64,000 nucleotides of DNA from Microbacterium elymi (GCF_021582895.2 NZ_CP091139.2:1-64000); one strand, 5' to 3'; counted from the stretch's first letter, positions 18,656 to 32,161 are shown. A program made the numbers and translations. The notes: generated by a model not told the origin, from the sequence alone.

Positions 18656-19784
18656 AGCACCTCCAACGGCAGCCGTGCCGCGACGACGAACTCGCCTGGC
18701 CGATCGGTGCGGATCTCGACGGTGCCCCCGAATGCGGCGGCACGTTCGCGCATGCCGGCGATGCCGTGGCCGGCCACCGGCGGCGCGGCGCCGGCGCACC
18801 GGTTGCTCACGGTCAGGGCGAGTGCGTGGGGTGGTGCGCACCCGGACGGCGGCATCGGGCCCCGAGCCGTGGGCCAAGGCGTTCGTGAGCGCCTGCTGCA
18901 CGATCCGATAGGCCGCCAGATCCACTCCCGCCGGAATCGACACCTCCGGGCCGTCGCGATCCAGGCGCACCACCAGCCCCGCCTCACCGATTTCGCGGAC
19001 GAGGTCACCGAGGTCTCCGAGCCCGCGCTGCGGCGACCTCGACGAATCGCCGTCACTGCTGCGCAGCACGCCCAGCAGTCCGCGCAAGCTTGCGCAGGGC
19101 CTCGGTGCCGGTCCGCTCGATCGCCTGCACCGCACGGCGGGCGGTCGTGGCATCCTTCCCGAGCGCTGCATCCGCGGCACCGGCCTGCACCACCATCACG
19201 CTGACGCCGTGGGCGATGACGTCGTGGAGTTCGCGGGCTATCCGCAGACGCTCGGCGTCCACCGCGGCCGCCGCGCGCTCCTCACGAGAGGCGTCCAATT
19301 CGGCGTAGGCGACCTCGAGCTCGTGCAGCACGCGGCGGTGGCGCTTCATCGCCCAGCCCGCGACGACCGGCAGCACCATCAGGACCGACTCCCACACCAC
19401 GTCCGCGGGCGTGTGCGGTGTGGTCGTCACGATGGATGCCACCACGGCCACGACCGTGATCATCGCGACCGGCGCCGGAGCCCAGGCCGCGCAGCGATAG
19501 CAGACGACGATGGATGCCACGACCAGCGCTATCTGATCGTCGGGCACCATCCCCGCCCCGGCCGCGACGGCGATCGCCGCGCACAGCATCGCCGTGGCCG
19601 GCAGCGGCATCGTCCGCGCCCCGAGCACGGCAAGGCCGAGCAGCACCGCGACGGCGACAGCCGGGACGCTCACGCCGCCGGTGGCAGCCTGCAGCAGGGC
19701 AGCGAGGCAGAGAGCGCCGGCCAGGACGATCTCGGCCATCGTCGGTCGCGGTTCGTCGGCGATGAACGCCGCGCGCCATCTCAT
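18652..19784 (-). CDS. sensor histidine kinase (HisKA_3 type), frame broken twice
   Basis: Membrane sensor of the NarX/DesK-like class. Several hydrophobic spans occupy the first 130 residues (AEIVLAGALCLAALLQ; VSVPAVAVAVLLGLAVL; VLMVLPVVAGWA). The phosphorylated His is in RIARELHDVIAHGVSVM, and a C-terminal ATPase part ends in GHGIAGMRERAAAFGG. Breaks occur at about 19086 (CAAGC on the plus strand) and at about 18829 in a C-run. Corrected length is about 376 residues. It pairs with the adjacent response regulator. Confidence 0.88.
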
Positions 19785-19979
19785 GCCCTGACGATACTGC
19801 GGCCCGGGGCGCGGCCCATCGTCGCTGCGGACGACACGGATCCTCTGTGTGGAGGACCCCGGGTCGGGGAGGTCCCACCGGTGCGACGACCTGCGGCATC
19901 CAGACCGGCGATGCGCGGGTGCCCGGCGGATTTCTACGCTCAACGGGTTCGGTTCATCAGACAACGTTGGGAGAACATC

Positions 19980-20635
19980 GTGACCACCCTCATCTGGCCG
20001 ACTCAGGTGGCGGCCCCGCAGGCCGGCATCGGGCAGCGTACGCGCTCGGCCGCCGGCATCCTCTGCGCCATCGGCTACTTCTGCTCGTCGTTCATCGAAA
20101 GCGTCGTCAGCACCGTGGACGGCGATGCGAGCCCCTCCGCCCAACTCGCGCACATCCAGGCGAACCTGCCGGGCATCCGCACGCAGGTGCTGTTCGAATT
20201 CCTCACGCCGCTGTTCCTTCTGGGCCTCGCGTTCGCGCTGATCAGCGCCCTGCGGCATCGGGGCGTCTGGCTGGCCTCGCTCGGCGCGATGCTGGCCGCG
20301 ATCGGGGCGGTCGCGGGTGCGGGAGGCGCTGCGGTGCACCTGGTGTGCCTCACGCTCATCACGACCGGGGCACCGGACGCGGCGGCGACCTCGATCCTGT
20401 CGGCGCAACTGCCGGATGCGCTGTTCTTCGGCCTGTTCGCGACCCCCTCGCACTGCTGGTCTTCGCGGCGGCGGCGTGGCGTGCCCGGGTGACCAGCTGG
20501 ATCCCGTTCGCGATGGTGGCGGTGTACACCGCGCTGGACCTCGCGGGTCTGTTGCCCGAGGTCGTGCCCCTCGTGGTCGGGCTGGTCGCATTTCTGATGA
20601 TCCTCTGGCCGCTCGTTCGCGACCGTCACGCATGA
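19980..20635 (+). CDS. integral membrane protein (DUF4386-like), frame broken once
   Basis: GTG start after GGGA. About six hydrophobic spans in roughly 218 residues after correction (for example AGILCAIGYFCSSFIESVV; TPLFLLGLAFALISAL; VPLVVGLVAFLMILWPL). One C is missing from a C-run at about 20444; the restored text is LFATPLALLVFAAAAWRARV. The family assignment to DUF4386-like proteins is tentative. It is divergent from the sensor kinase, with a 195-base gap between them in which I see no clear operator, so it may be a target of the two-component system; that is inference. Confidence 0.6.
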
Positions 20636-20759
20636 CACCAGAGAACCCCCGGTTCGGCGAGGGTCTCCGGCCTCACAGCGCAACCTCCGGCGATGAGAGT
20701 CCTCTCACAGGGCGCGTATCCTCAGCCTCCGTTCATAACGGCTTCGTAACGTTGAGGAG

Positions 20760-21966
20760 ATGTCAGCAACGTCACGACTGTCCGCACTCGACGGGTTGCG
20801 CGGGATCGCAGCGCTCGTCGTGGTGGTCCACCACAGCCTCCTGGTGTCGCCGCTGCTGGCATCCGGCTACTACGGCGGATCGGTCGGGGACGCCCCCTGG
20901 CGCATCGCGCTGGTGTACTCGCCGCTGCACCTGGTCTGGGCCGGCGCCGAGGCGGTCGTGGTCTTCTTCGTCCTCTCCGGGTTCGTCCTGGCCCGGGCGG
21001 TCCGGTCGCGCTCGTTCGACTGGTTCTCGTACTTCCCGTCGCGCGTGCTCCGGCTCTGGCTGCCGGTCATCGGCGCCGTCGCGTTCTGCTACTTCGTCCT
21101 GATGCTCCCGCACGACGGAGCGACCTCCAGCCCGTGGCTGGACCGGGTCCCCGGCTACTCGCCCTCGGACATCCTGCGCGACCTGACGCTGGTCGGCGGG
21201 ACCTCCGGCGTCGTCTCGCCCCTGTGGACGCTGCGGTGGGAGGTCATCTTCTCGCTGCCTGCCGGTGGCCGCATACGCCGTGCGGCTCATCCCGGCCTGG
21301 ATGCTGGGACTCGCGTGCATCGTGCTGTCAGCGGTCGGCGCCAGCCAGGACGTGGCCGCGCTGCAGTACCTGCCGATCTTCGGAGTCGGGGTCGCGATCG
21401 AGGGCGAATGGGATCGGATCGGCCGGGCAGTGGATCGCCTGACCCGCCGTGCGGGGCGCTGGTCTGGTCGATCGTGCTGGTCGTCGCCGGGCTCCTCCTC
21501 AGCATGCACTGGCTCGCTGCTCGGCCCCCTCGGCCACGGCCCGGCCGTCACCCTCTCGCAGGCGCCGATCGTGATCGGAGCCGCGATCCTGGTCATCGCC
21601 GCCGTGCACTGCACGACGCTGCGGCGGGTGCTCACCTGGCGGCCGATCGCCTGGCTCGGCGGCATCTCGTTCAGTCTGTACCTGATCCACGAGCCGATCG
21701 TCATCCTGATGGCCAACATCACGGACGCATCCCGCTGGACGCTGCTGACCGCCGTCCCGCTCGCGCTCGTGGTCGCCTGGGTCTTCTGGCTGATCATCGA
21801 GCGCCCGGCGCACCACATCTCCCGCGCGGTGCGCGCGCGGGCCGCCTGGCGGCCGGACGCGGGGCCGCGCCAGGATGCCGCGGTCACGGATCGCCCGGTC
21901 GAGCCGGCCGCGCCCCCCACGCACGGCGAGCGCGAACTCACGCACAGCGGGCGGCCGTCGCAGTAG
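20760..21966 (+). CDS. acyltransferase 3 family membrane protein, frame broken three times
   Basis: OafA-type membrane O-acyltransferase that modifies cell-surface sugars. The N-terminal hallmark is RLSALDGLRGIAALVVVVHHSLLV. Later motifs include VVFFVLSGFVLARAV and GISFSLYLIHEPIVI, with about ten hydrophobic spans. Breaks occur at about 21258 (extra C beside CTGC), 21456 (missing G in a G-run) and 21514 (extra C, GCTCGC for GCTGC). Corrected length is about 401 residues. The specific acceptor is unknown. The 124-base gap upstream holds only an imperfect stretch of short repeats. Confidence 0.88.
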
Positions 21967-21976
21967 GCTCGCGTGC

Positions 21977-22487
21977 ATGGCCCACCTCGTGCTCACCGTC
22001 GTCGGAGACGACCGTGCCGGACTGGTGACGGCGCTGGCGGATCTGGTCGCTCGCGCACGGCGGGAACTGGGAGCGCAGCGAACTCGCCGAGCTCGCGGGG
22101 GCATTCGCGGGGATCGTGCTGATCGAGGTGGCCGACGACCGCAGCGATGACCTGACGGCCGCGCTGCGCGAACTCAGTGGGCTGCTGACGATCACGCCGT
22201 ACCGCGCAGTCGAACCCGCAGAGGCGGCGCCGGGCGACAAGGTGACGTTCACCGTGCTCGGCAACGACCGACCGGGGATCGTCCGCGACATCACCGGGGC
22301 GCTCGTCGGCGGCGGACTGACCATCGACCGGTTCACCAGCCGCACCGTGGCTGCGCCCATGGCCGGGGGCGAGCTCTTCGAGGCGACCGTGACCGTCCGC
22401 GCCGCCGGCGGCGCCGAGCTGGCGGCCGCCGTGGCCGAACTCGAGCGCCTCGCCGGTGAGATCCAGGTCGATCTGACCCTCGCCTGA
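21977..22487 (+). CDS. tandem ACT-domain protein (GcvR-like), frame broken once
   Basis: Two ACT domains: the first starts HLVLTVVGDDRAGLVTALADLVA and the second starts KVTFTVLGNDRPGIVRDITGALV. This is the layout of glycine-cleavage regulator-like proteins that bind amino acids. An extra C at about 22052 (GCTCGCGCAC for GCTGCGCAC) breaks the first domain; restored text is AAHGGNWERSELAELAG, typical of the family. Corrected length is about 169 residues. It lies just upstream of thrS. Confidence 0.85.
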
Positions 22488-22515
22488 GCGAGCGGGCGGT
22501 CGTCGATAGAATCGG

Positions 22516-24495
<1,980 letters not shown>

Positions 24496-24499
<4 letters not shown>

Positions 24500-25053
24500 C
24501 CCACGACGAGTCTGCGGACGTCCCCGGCCTGGTCGCCGCCAGCGAGCTGCCCGGGGTGCCGGACGAGTTCCAGCGCCTGTGGACGCCGCACCGCATGGCC
24601 TACATCCAGGCCGGTGCCGACGCCATGCGCGAGGCGTGCCCGTTCTGCTCGGCGCCGGGCAAGTCGGACGAGGACGGCCTCATCGTGCACCGCGGACGCA
24701 GCGCCTACGTGCTGCTGAACCTCTTCCCGTACAACTCCGGCCACCTGCTGGTGTGCCCGTATCGGCACGTGGCCACGTACGATCAGGCCACTCCCGAGGA
24801 GGTCGGCGAGATCGCCGCGCTCACTCAGCGTGGGATGCAGGTGCTGCGCGGTGTGTCGCGCTGCGACGGATTCAACATCGGGATGAATCAGGGGCGGGTG
24901 GCCGGCGCCGGGGTCGACGAGCACCTGCACCAGCACATCGTCCCGCGCTGGGACACCGACGCCAACTTCTTCCCCATCATCGCGAAGACGAAGGCGCTGC
25001 CGAGCCTGCCGGGGCAGGTGCGGCAGGCCGTCGCCGACGCGTGGCGGGAGTGA
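24496..25053 (+). CDS. HIT-domain nucleotide hydrolase/phosphorylase
   Basis: 185 residues. The histidine triad is [11 protein letters not shown], with the preceding [18 protein letters not shown] typical of the Ap4A-phosphorylase-like branch found beside thrS in actinobacteria. A possible zinc pair Cys-x-x-Cys occurs in CPFCSAPG. The GTG start overlaps the thrS stop by four bases, so the two are coupled; a role in removing diadenosine polyphosphates made by synthetases is plausible. The frame is intact. Confidence 0.9.
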
Positions 25054-25062
25054 GCGCCCGGT

Positions 25063-25961
25063 TCAGCGCAGCGGGTGACGTCCTCGCGGTGGGCGATGTG
25101 CTCGGGCCGCGGTGCGGACGCCGCATAGGGCTCGGCGAGCGCGTTGTCGACGCTGTTGAAGACCAGGAAGATGTTCGACCGCGGGAACGGCGTGATGTTG
25201 TTGCCCGATCCGTGCATGATGTTCGCATCGAACCACAGCGCCGAGCCGGCCGGACCGGTGAACTGGTCGATCCCGTACCGCTCGGCCAGTCGGGTGATGT
25301 CCTCCTCCGTGGGCACTCCCACCTCCTGCGCCTGCAGTGAGGACCGGTGGTTGTCCTCCGGGGTCTCGCCGACGCAGGAGATGAACGTGCGGTGCGAGCC
25401 CGGCATCACCATCAGGCCGCCGTTGAACGGATAGTTGTCGGTGAGCGCGATCGAGCAGCTCACGGCGCGGGGGATCGGCATCCCGTCCTCGGCGTGCCAG
25501 GTCTCGAAGTCCGAGTGCCAGTAGAAGCCGGTGCCCCCGAATCCGGGCATGTAGTTGATCCGCGTCTGGTGCAGATAGACATCCCCGCCCAGCAGCTGGC
25601 GGGCGCGATCGAGCAGGCGCGGGTCGCGCGTCAGATCGCGCAGGGCCTCGCTCAGCGCGGGCACCGCGAAGATCGAGCGTACCGCACCGGTCGCCCGCTC
25701 CCGCACGACGCGGGGGTCGGCGGCCAGCGACGGGTCCGTCGACAGCCGCTGCAGCTCGGCCGAGTAGCGCTCGACCTCTCCGGCGGTGATGAAGTCCTCC
25801 AGCACGGTGAATCCGCGGGACTCGTGCGCGCGGAGCTCTTCCGCGGTGAACGGGCCGGAATCGGCGTCGCCCCACACCGTCGGCTGGTCGCGCTCGATCG
25901 GCTCCCGAGCCTGGGTCAGGCGGGTCGGGTACAGATCCTGTTCGATGGTGGCAGTGGTCAT
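25063..25961 (-). CDS. ectD: ectoine hydroxylase, end broken by one base
   Basis: Fe(II)/2-oxoglutarate dioxygenase that converts ectoine to 5-hydroxyectoine. The iron-binding His and Asp are in FYWHSDFETWH and the second His is in DANIMHGSGNN. The EctD consensus is strong (GGLMVMPGSHRTFISCVGETPEDNH). One C is missing at about 25073; the restored end is REDVTPLR then stop at 25063. Corrected length is about 299 residues. It is the last gene of the ectABCD operon, 25 bases after ectC. Confidence 0.95.
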
Positions 25962-25986
25962 CGTGTGTCCTTCCTCTTTCGTGCGG

Positions 25987-26382
25987 TCAGGCGGTGGCTT
26001 CGGTCAGCAGCGGGTAGACGCCGTTCTCGTCGTGCACCTCGCGACCGGTCACCGGCGGGTTGAACACGCACACGGTGCGGATGTCGGTGCGCGGTCGCAC
26101 CCGGTGCCGGTCGTGGTCGTTGAGCAGGTAGAGCGAGCCCGGTCCGAGCTGGTGCACCTCTCCGGTGGCCAGGTCTTCGATCTCGCCCTCGCCGGAGACG
26201 ATGAAGACGGCCTCGATGTGGTTCTGATAGCAGAACTCCGATTCCGTTCCGGCGTACAGCGTCGTCTCGTGGACGGAGAATCCGACCCCCTCACGCGCGA
26301 GGACGATGCGCTTGCTGCGCCAGTTCTCGGTGCGGATGTCGGCATCGGTGTCGGTGATCTCGGCGATGGTGCGAACGAGCAT
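25987..26382 (-). CDS. ectC: L-ectoine synthase
   Basis: Cupin-fold enzyme that cyclises N-gamma-acetyl-diaminobutyrate to ectoine. 131 residues, normal length. Typical text is MLVRTIAEI, then [21 protein letters not shown] and [18 protein letters not shown] sequence. It sits between ectB and ectD in the same direction. The frame is intact. Confidence 0.96.
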   Translation of the reverse strand: MLVRTIAEITDTDADIRTENWRSKRIVLAREGVGFSVHETTLYAGTESEFCYQNHIEAVFIVSGEGEIEDLATGEVHQLGPGSLYLLNDHDRHRVRPRTDIRTVCVFNPPVTGREVHDENGVYPLLTEATA

Positions 26383-26410
26383 GGGTTCCTCTCCTGCGGG
26401 TGTGTGGGTG

Positions 26411-27687
26411 TCAGCGGGCGGTCACGACGTCGGCGACGGCCGCGTCGATGATGTCCAGGCCGTGGTCGAGGTCGTCGTCGGCGATCGTGAGCGCCGGCAG
26501 CGCTTGACCACCTGGCCTTCGGGACCGGACGTCTCCATCAGCAGGCCCTCGGCGAACGCCGCGCGGCAGATCGCGTCGGCGGTCGAGCCGTCGGGCGTCT
26601 GCAGGCCCCGGGCCAGTCCCCGTCCCTTCGCGACCAGCGTCTCGGCGCCATGACGCGAGACGAGGGCGTTGAACCGGCTCTCCACCCGGGCGCCCTTGCG
26701 GACCGTGGACTGCGCCAGGGCGTCATCCTGCCAGTACTCCCGGATGGCGGCGGCTCCGGTGGCGAAGGCGGGCGCGATGCCGCGGAAGGTGCCGTTGTGC
26801 TCGCCGGGCTCCCAGACGTCCAGGTCGGGGCGGATGAGGGTCAGCGCCATCGGCAGCCCGGAGCCGCTGATCGACTTGGACAGGCAGACGATGTCGGGGG
26901 TGATGCCGGCCTCTTCGAAGCTGAAGAATCCGCCGGTGCGTCCGCAGCCCATCTGCACGTCGTCGACGATCAGCAGGATCTCGTGCTCGGCGCACAGCGC
27001 GGCCAGGCCGCGCAGCCACTCGGCGCGGGCGGCGTTCATGCCGCCCTCGCCCTGCACGGTCTCCACGATCACGGCGGCCGGGGTGTTCAGACCGCTGCCG
27101 CTGTCGGTCAGGAGCCGCTCGAAGTAGAAGAAGTCGGGGTAATCCCGGTCGAAGTAGTCGTCGTACGGCATGGGAGTGGCGTGCACGAGCGGAATGCCGG
27201 CACCGCCCCGCTTGAGCGAGTTGCCGGTGACCGAGAGGGCCCCCAGCGTCATTCCGTGGAAGGCGTTGGTGAAGTTCACGATCGACTCCCGCCCGGTGAC
27301 CTTCCGTGCCAGCTTCAGCGCCGCCTCGACCGCGTTCGCCCCGCCGGGACCGGGGAAGACGACACGGTAATCGAGATCGCGCGGGCGCAGGATCGTGGAG
27401 TCGAAGGCCTGCAGGAACTCGCGTCGCGCCGTGGTGAACATGTCCAGCGAGTGGATGATGCGGTCGCTGCCGATGTAGTCGAGCAGCACCTGGGTGAGCA
27501 GCGGATTGTTGTGGCCGTAGTTGAGCGCGCCCGCCCCGGAGAAGAAGTCGAGGTACTCGTTGCCGGCCTCGTCGTAGAGATGGCTGCCGACCGCCCGGTC
27601 GAAGACGACGGGCCAGGACCGCGAGTAGCTGCGGACCTCGGATTCGAGCGCGGTGAACACGTCGGTGCTGGAGTCGGTGATGGGCAT
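26411..27687 (-). CDS. ectB: diaminobutyrate-2-oxoglutarate transaminase, end broken by one base
   Basis: PLP enzyme that makes L-2,4-diaminobutyrate from aspartate semialdehyde for ectoine synthesis. Class III aminotransferase motifs include [15 protein letters not shown], the Asp in [14 protein letters not shown] and the PLP Lys in [16 protein letters not shown]. One base is missing at about 26503 next to a CAGCGC word. The restored end is [18 protein letters not shown] and the stop is at 26411. Corrected length is about 425 residues. Confidence 0.96.
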
Positions 27688-27698
27688 GGCAGTCCTCC

Positions 27699-28256
27699 TC
27701 AGGTGTGGCCGGGTCGATCGCTCGCCGGGACGAGCGGTCCGATCCGGTGCAGTCGTTCGGGATGGTGCAGGTCGGGGAAGTGCCCCGCGTCCAGCAGCGG
27801 CGTCGTCTCGTGCGACGTCCGGCGTGTCCGCGCGAGGCGCTGGAACAGACGCTGGGATGCGGAGTTGTCGTCGGTGATCGTGGTCTCGAGGAACCGCACG
27901 GGAGGTGATCCGTCCGGTGCGGAATCGACGAGGTCATCCAGCAGGCGGCCGGCCAGGCCGCGGCCGCGCTGGTCTTCGTCCACGGCGATCTGCCAGACGA
28001 ACAGGCACTGCGCGTCGTCCGGCCGGCGATACCCCAGGACGTACCCGACGACACGATCCTCGACGAGTGCGACGCGGCAGGTCGCGGCGAAGTCGCGGGC
28101 GAACAGCAGGTACATGTACGACGAGTTCAGATCGAGCTCACCGGAGTCCGCGGCGACGCGCCACATCCCCGCACCGTGCACCAGGGCAGGGGAGGCGATC
28201 CGAACCCCGGTCGGATCCGGGGAACGGGCATGGCCTGCGTCGATGGGATACGTCAT
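27699..28256 (-). CDS. ectA: diaminobutyrate acetyltransferase
   Basis: GNAT acetyltransferase, the second step of ectoine synthesis. 185 residues. The acetyl-CoA site is in WQIAVDEDQRGRGLAGRLLDDLV; the EctA consensus includes LDLNSSYMYLLFARDFAATC and TITDDNSASQRLFQRLA. It is the first gene of ectABCD. The upstream gap (28257-28385) shows no clear promoter that I can defend. The frame is intact. Confidence 0.94.
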   Translation of the reverse strand: MTYPIDAGHARSPDPTGVRIASPALVHGAGMWRVAADSGELDLNSSYMYLLFARDFAATCRVALVEDRVVGYVLGYRRPDDAQCLFVWQIAVDEDQRGRGLAGRLLDDLVDSAPDGSPPVRFLETTITDDNSASQRLFQRLARTRRTSHETTPLLDAGHFPDLHHPERLHRIGPLVPASDRPGHT

Positions 28257-28385
28257 GCGTCCACGACGCTAACGCGCCGCCAGAGACTGGCCAAGCCGCG
28301 GCGTGTCAGGTTGCGAGGGCCCACCGGGGGTTGTCATCATCGCGCGCACGCACCACGCGCACGCGCGTTGAACAGGGAGTGCGGC

Positions 28386-29238
28386 TCAGCGAACCCGGGT
28401 CACTTCGAACTGCATCCGGGGGTGCGCGTAGGACTCCTGCGCCTCCACGAGCTTGGAGCTCGCGCTGCCCGGAGCCGTGGGTCAGGGTCAGAAGGTCGAA
28501 GACACTCGAGGTGGTCCGGGCCAGGGCGTCGGCGGCATCGCCGGTCGCGCGGAAGTGCGCGCTGAACAGTGCCGCGGTGACGTCTCCCGAGCCGTTCGCC
28601 TTGATCGGGATGTGCGGGGTCTGCACGATCCAGGCACCGTCGTCGGTGACCGCCAGCATCTCGATCGTGCCCTCCGGCCGCTCCGGCCGCTCGACGCTGG
28701 TGACGAGCACTGTGCGCGGCCCCATCTGCCGCGCCCTGTCGGCGGAGGCGAGCGTGGACTCCAGGTCCCCGGGTTCGGTCTCGGTGAGAAAGCCCAGCTC
28801 GAACTGGTTCGGCGTGATCAGGTCCGCGGCCGGGACCACCCGCTCGCGCAGCAGGATCGGGATGGCGGGTGCGACGAAGCATCCCGACTTCGCATTGCCC
28901 ATCACCGGATCGCACGCGTAAACCGCTGCCGGGTTCGCGGCCTTCACCCGGGCCACCGCATCCAGGATCACATCGGCGATGCCCTCGCCGCCCTGATAGC
29001 CGGAAAGCACCACGTCGATCTCGCCGAGCACGCCGCGCTCCTCGATGCCCGTGATGACCTCGCGCACGTCGTCCGGGCTGATCATCGGCCCGCGCCAGGC
29101 CCCGTAGCCGGTGTGGTTGGAGAAGTTCACGGTGTACACCGGCAGCACTTCGACGCCGATGCGCTGCAGGGGGAAGACGGCGGCCGAGTTGCCGACGTGA
29201 CCGTAGGCGACCGCGGACTGGATGGAGAGGATCTTCAC
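28386..29238 (-). CDS. pdxY: pyridoxal kinase, frame broken once
   Basis: Phosphorylates pyridoxal in the vitamin B6 salvage route. Ribokinase fold: [27 protein letters not shown] at the start, YACDPVMGNAKSGCFV in the middle, and the catalytic loop KANGSGDVTAALF. An extra base at about 28453 (plus-strand GAGCTTGGAG for GAGCTGGAG) hides the end, which restores as QLVEAQESYAHPRMQFEV with stop at 28386. Corrected length is about 283 residues. The GTG start overlaps the upstream pdxR stop. Confidence 0.92.
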
Positions 29239-30577
29239 CGATCGATCATCGCACGACCCACGGCACGGACCGCATCGACGGACGCGGCCACGTCGTCGGC
29301 CAGCCGGACGGCTCCGGCGTCGTCCAGATCGTGCACCGTCAGGCGCAGATGGCGGGAGGCCGCGTCGTCCGCGAGCTGGAACTCGGCACCCGGACGTGCC
29401 AGCCATCCGCGGCGCATGAGCTGCTCGGCCACGCCGCGCGCCTCGACCGGCAGCGCCACCCAGAGGTTGAGCCCGTCACCGGCGGTGCACGGCACCCCGC
29501 GTGCGGTGAGCGCGTGCGCGAACGCGGCATTGCGTGCGGCGTAGTGGGCGGCGGCGGCCCGGATCCGCTCGAGCACGCCTGGATCGGTCATCTGCGCGAC
29601 GGTGAGCCGCTCGAGCAGATGGCTCACCCACGTCGTGCCTGGACTGAGCCGCTGGGCGAGACGCTCCGCCGTGTCGGGATCGGATGCTGCGACGGCCAGG
29701 CACATGTCGGGTCCGAGGAACTTCGACACCGAGCGCACGAGAGCCCACCGGCGATGGTCCGGTCCGATCAGCGAGTGGTACGGCTTGCGTCGAGAGCATG
29801 GAGAAGTGGTCGTCCTCGATCACCAGGACGTAGGGGTGGTCGGCCAGGATCGCCCGCAGCGCGGCGGCGCGGCGCGCGGTCAGGCCGGCGCCCGTGGGAT
29901 TCTGGGCGCGGGGGTGCACACCACCGCCCGCACGCCGGCGGCCAGGGCGGATCGAGCCCGGCCACCGTCATCCCCTCGCCGTCCACCGGCACCGGCACCG
30001 GCCGGTAGCCGCCCAGCCGCACCGTGTTCAGGCTGGCCAGGAAGCACGGGTCCTCGAGGGCGACGGCGTCGTCGCGGGTCATCGCCTGCGCCAGCAGCCG
30101 GTCGACGGCGTCGGCGGCCCCGCTGGTGATGGTCAGTCGCACCGGCAGCGCGGGATCGATCGCCTCGGACATCCACGCGGTCGCCCAGCGCGCGAGCTCG
30201 GGGTCGATGACCGGCTCGCCGTACAGCACCGGCCGGCCGGCCAGACCCGCCAGGGCGGAGGAGATGTCGGGGATGCGCTCGGGATCGGGATTGCCTGTGC
30301 CGATGTCGCGCAGCACGCTGCCGGCGGCGAAGCCCTCCTGGGCGACCGCGGTCACCGCGGCGATGCGGGTGCCGCCCCGCCCGAGCGTCTGCACCAGACC
30401 GGCCTGCGAGAGCTGTCCGTACGCGGCCGCCACGGTGTTGCGATGCACGCCGAGACGATCGGCGAGCACGCGGACCGGCGGCAGCGGGTCGCCGGCCCGC
30501 AGCGCGCCGACCTCGTGCAGTCCGCGCACGCTGTCGGCGATGTCGGCGGCCGTCCGGCCGGTGATCGTGCTGTCCAT
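29235..30577 (-). CDS. pdxR: MocR/GntR-type regulator of B6 synthesis, frame broken three times
   Basis: N-terminal winged helix ([31 protein letters not shown]) fused to an aminotransferase fold with the PLP Lys in [11 protein letters not shown]. This layout is the PdxR class, which activates pdxST and senses PLP. It is divergent from pdxS and overlaps pdxY by four bases. Breaks occur at about 29784 (CTTGC for CTGC), 29911 (missing C in a C-run) and 29947 (missing G). Corrected length is about 447 residues. Confidence in the role rests on gene context as well as domains. Confidence 0.88.
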
Positions 30578-30616
30578 GGCACCCCCGCAGTCGACTGTAC
30601 GCGGACGTGGTACTTT

Positions 30617-30645
30617 TTGGCATATGCCAATGGATGGCATTGGCA
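30617..30645. promoter_or_regulatory. overlapping palindromes, likely PdxR site / pdxST promoter region
   Basis: TTGGCATATGCCAA (30617-30630) is a perfect palindrome. It overlaps a second inverted repeat, TGCCAATG-N5-CATTGGCA (30625-30645). The site lies between divergent pdxR and pdxS, 20-48 bases before the pdxS start. This is where a PdxR-type activator would bind. The exact core promoter is not resolved. Confidence 0.6.
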
Positions 30646-30664
30646 CGACGACGAAGGGGAAATC

Positions 30665-31562
30665 ATGGCAGACGACTCTCGCACCGCGGGGACCGGCCGG
30701 GTCAAGCGGGGGCTTGCCGAGATGCTCAAGGGCGGTGTGATCATGGACGTGGTCACGGTCGACCAGGCGAAGATCGCCGAGGATGCCGGCGCCGTGGCCG
30801 TGATGGCCCTCGAGCGGGTGCCCGCCGACATCCGCGCAGAAGGCGGCGTGTCCCGGATGAGCGACCCCGACATGATCGACGGCATCATCGAGGCCGTCTC
30901 CATCCCGGTGATGGCCAAGGCGCGCATCGGGCACTTCGTCGAGGCGCAGGTGCTGCAGGAGCTCGGCGTGGACTACATCGACGAGTCCGAGGTGCTCTCG
31001 CCGGCCGACTATGCCAACCACATCGACAAGTGGGGCTTCACCGTGCCGTTCGTCTGCGGGGCCACCAACCTGGGCGAGGCGCTGCGCCGCATCAACGAGG
31101 GGGCGGCGATGATCCGCTCCAAGGGCGAGGCCGGGACCGGGGACGTGTCCGAGGCCACCAAGCACATCCGCAAGATCTCCGGCGAGATCAACGTGCTCCG
31201 CTCGATGACCAAGGACGAGCTCTACGTCGCCGCCAAGGAGCTGCAGGCGCCGTACGACCTGGTGGCCGAGGTGGCCGAGACCGGCGCGCTGCCGGTCGTG
31301 CTGTTCGTCGCCGGGGGAGTGGCCACGCCCGCCGACGCCGCGATGATGATGCAAGCTGGGCGCGGATGGCGTGTTCGTCGGCTCGGGGATCTTCAAGTCC
31401 GGCGACCCGGCCGCCCGCGCGGCGGCGATCGTGAAGGCGACCACGTTCTACGACGATGCGTCGGTGATCGCCGAGGTCTCGCGCGGCCTGGGCGAGGCCA
31501 TGGTCGGCATCAACGTGTCCGACCTGCCGGCGCCGCACCGCCTCGCCGAGCGCGGCTGGTGA
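30665..31562 (+). CDS. pdxS: pyridoxal 5'-phosphate synthase, PdxS subunit, frame broken once
   Basis: Synthase subunit that makes PLP from ribose 5-phosphate, glyceraldehyde 3-phosphate and glutamine-derived ammonia. Family text: [43 protein letters not shown] and [13 protein letters not shown]. An extra A at about 31353 (ATGCAAGCTGGG for ATGCAGCTGGG) breaks [19 protein letters not shown]. Corrected length is about 298 residues. The stop overlaps the pdxT start in GTGA. Confidence 0.96.
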
Positions 31563-32161
31563 CCTGGAGGCCGCGCGTCGGCGTCCTCGCCCTGCAGGGG
31601 GATGTGCGCGAGCACGTCCGGATCCTGGCCGGGCTGGGCGCCGACGCGGTGCTCGTGCGGCGCCCGTCCGAGCTGGCCGAGATGCAGGGCCTCGTCATCC
31701 CGGGGGGCGAGTCCAGCGTGATGGACAAGCTGGCGCGCACGTTCGGCCTGGCCGGCCCGATCCGCGCGGCGATCGCCGACGGCCTGCCGGTGTACGGCAC
31801 CTGCGCCGGACTGATCCTGCTCGCGGACCGGATCACCGACGGCATCCGGGGTCAGCAGACGTTCGGAGGTCTGGATGTCACGGTGCGTCGCAATGCGTTC
31901 GGCGGCCAGGTCGAGTCGTTCGAGACCGACCTGGACGTGCCGGCGGTCGGCGCACCGCCGGTGCACGCGGTCTTCATCCGCGCACCCCAGGTCGAGCAGG
32001 TGGGGCCGGGGGTCGAGACCCTGGCGGCGCTGGCGGACGGCACGGTGGTCGCGGTGCGGGCGGGCGGGCTGATCGGCACCTCGTTCCATCCCGAGATGAA
32101 CGGCGAGACCCGGTTCCACGCCCTGCTGCTGGATGAGGTCCGTGTCCGAGCGGCTGCCTAG
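31559..32161 (+). CDS. pdxT: pyridoxal 5'-phosphate synthase glutaminase subunit
   Basis: Glutamine amidotransferase that feeds ammonia to PdxS. The catalytic Cys is in [11 protein letters not shown] and the His-Glu pair in SFHPEMNGE; the oxyanion region is [12 protein letters not shown]. 200 residues, GTG start overlapping pdxS by four bases. The frame is intact. Confidence 0.96.
   Translation: MTWRPRVGVLALQGDVREHVRILAGLGADAVLVRRPSELAEMQGLVIPGGESSVMDKLARTFGLAGPIRAAIADGLPVYGTCAGLILLADRITDGIRGQQTFGGLDVTVRRNAFGGQVESFETDLDVPAVGAPPVHAVFIRAPQVEQVGPGVETLAALADGTVVAVRAGGLIGTSFHPEMNGETRFHALLLDEVRVRAAA

Noticed and set aside
22488..22515. T-box riboswitch before thrS
   Set aside because: The gap is only 28 bases and has no T-box sequence.
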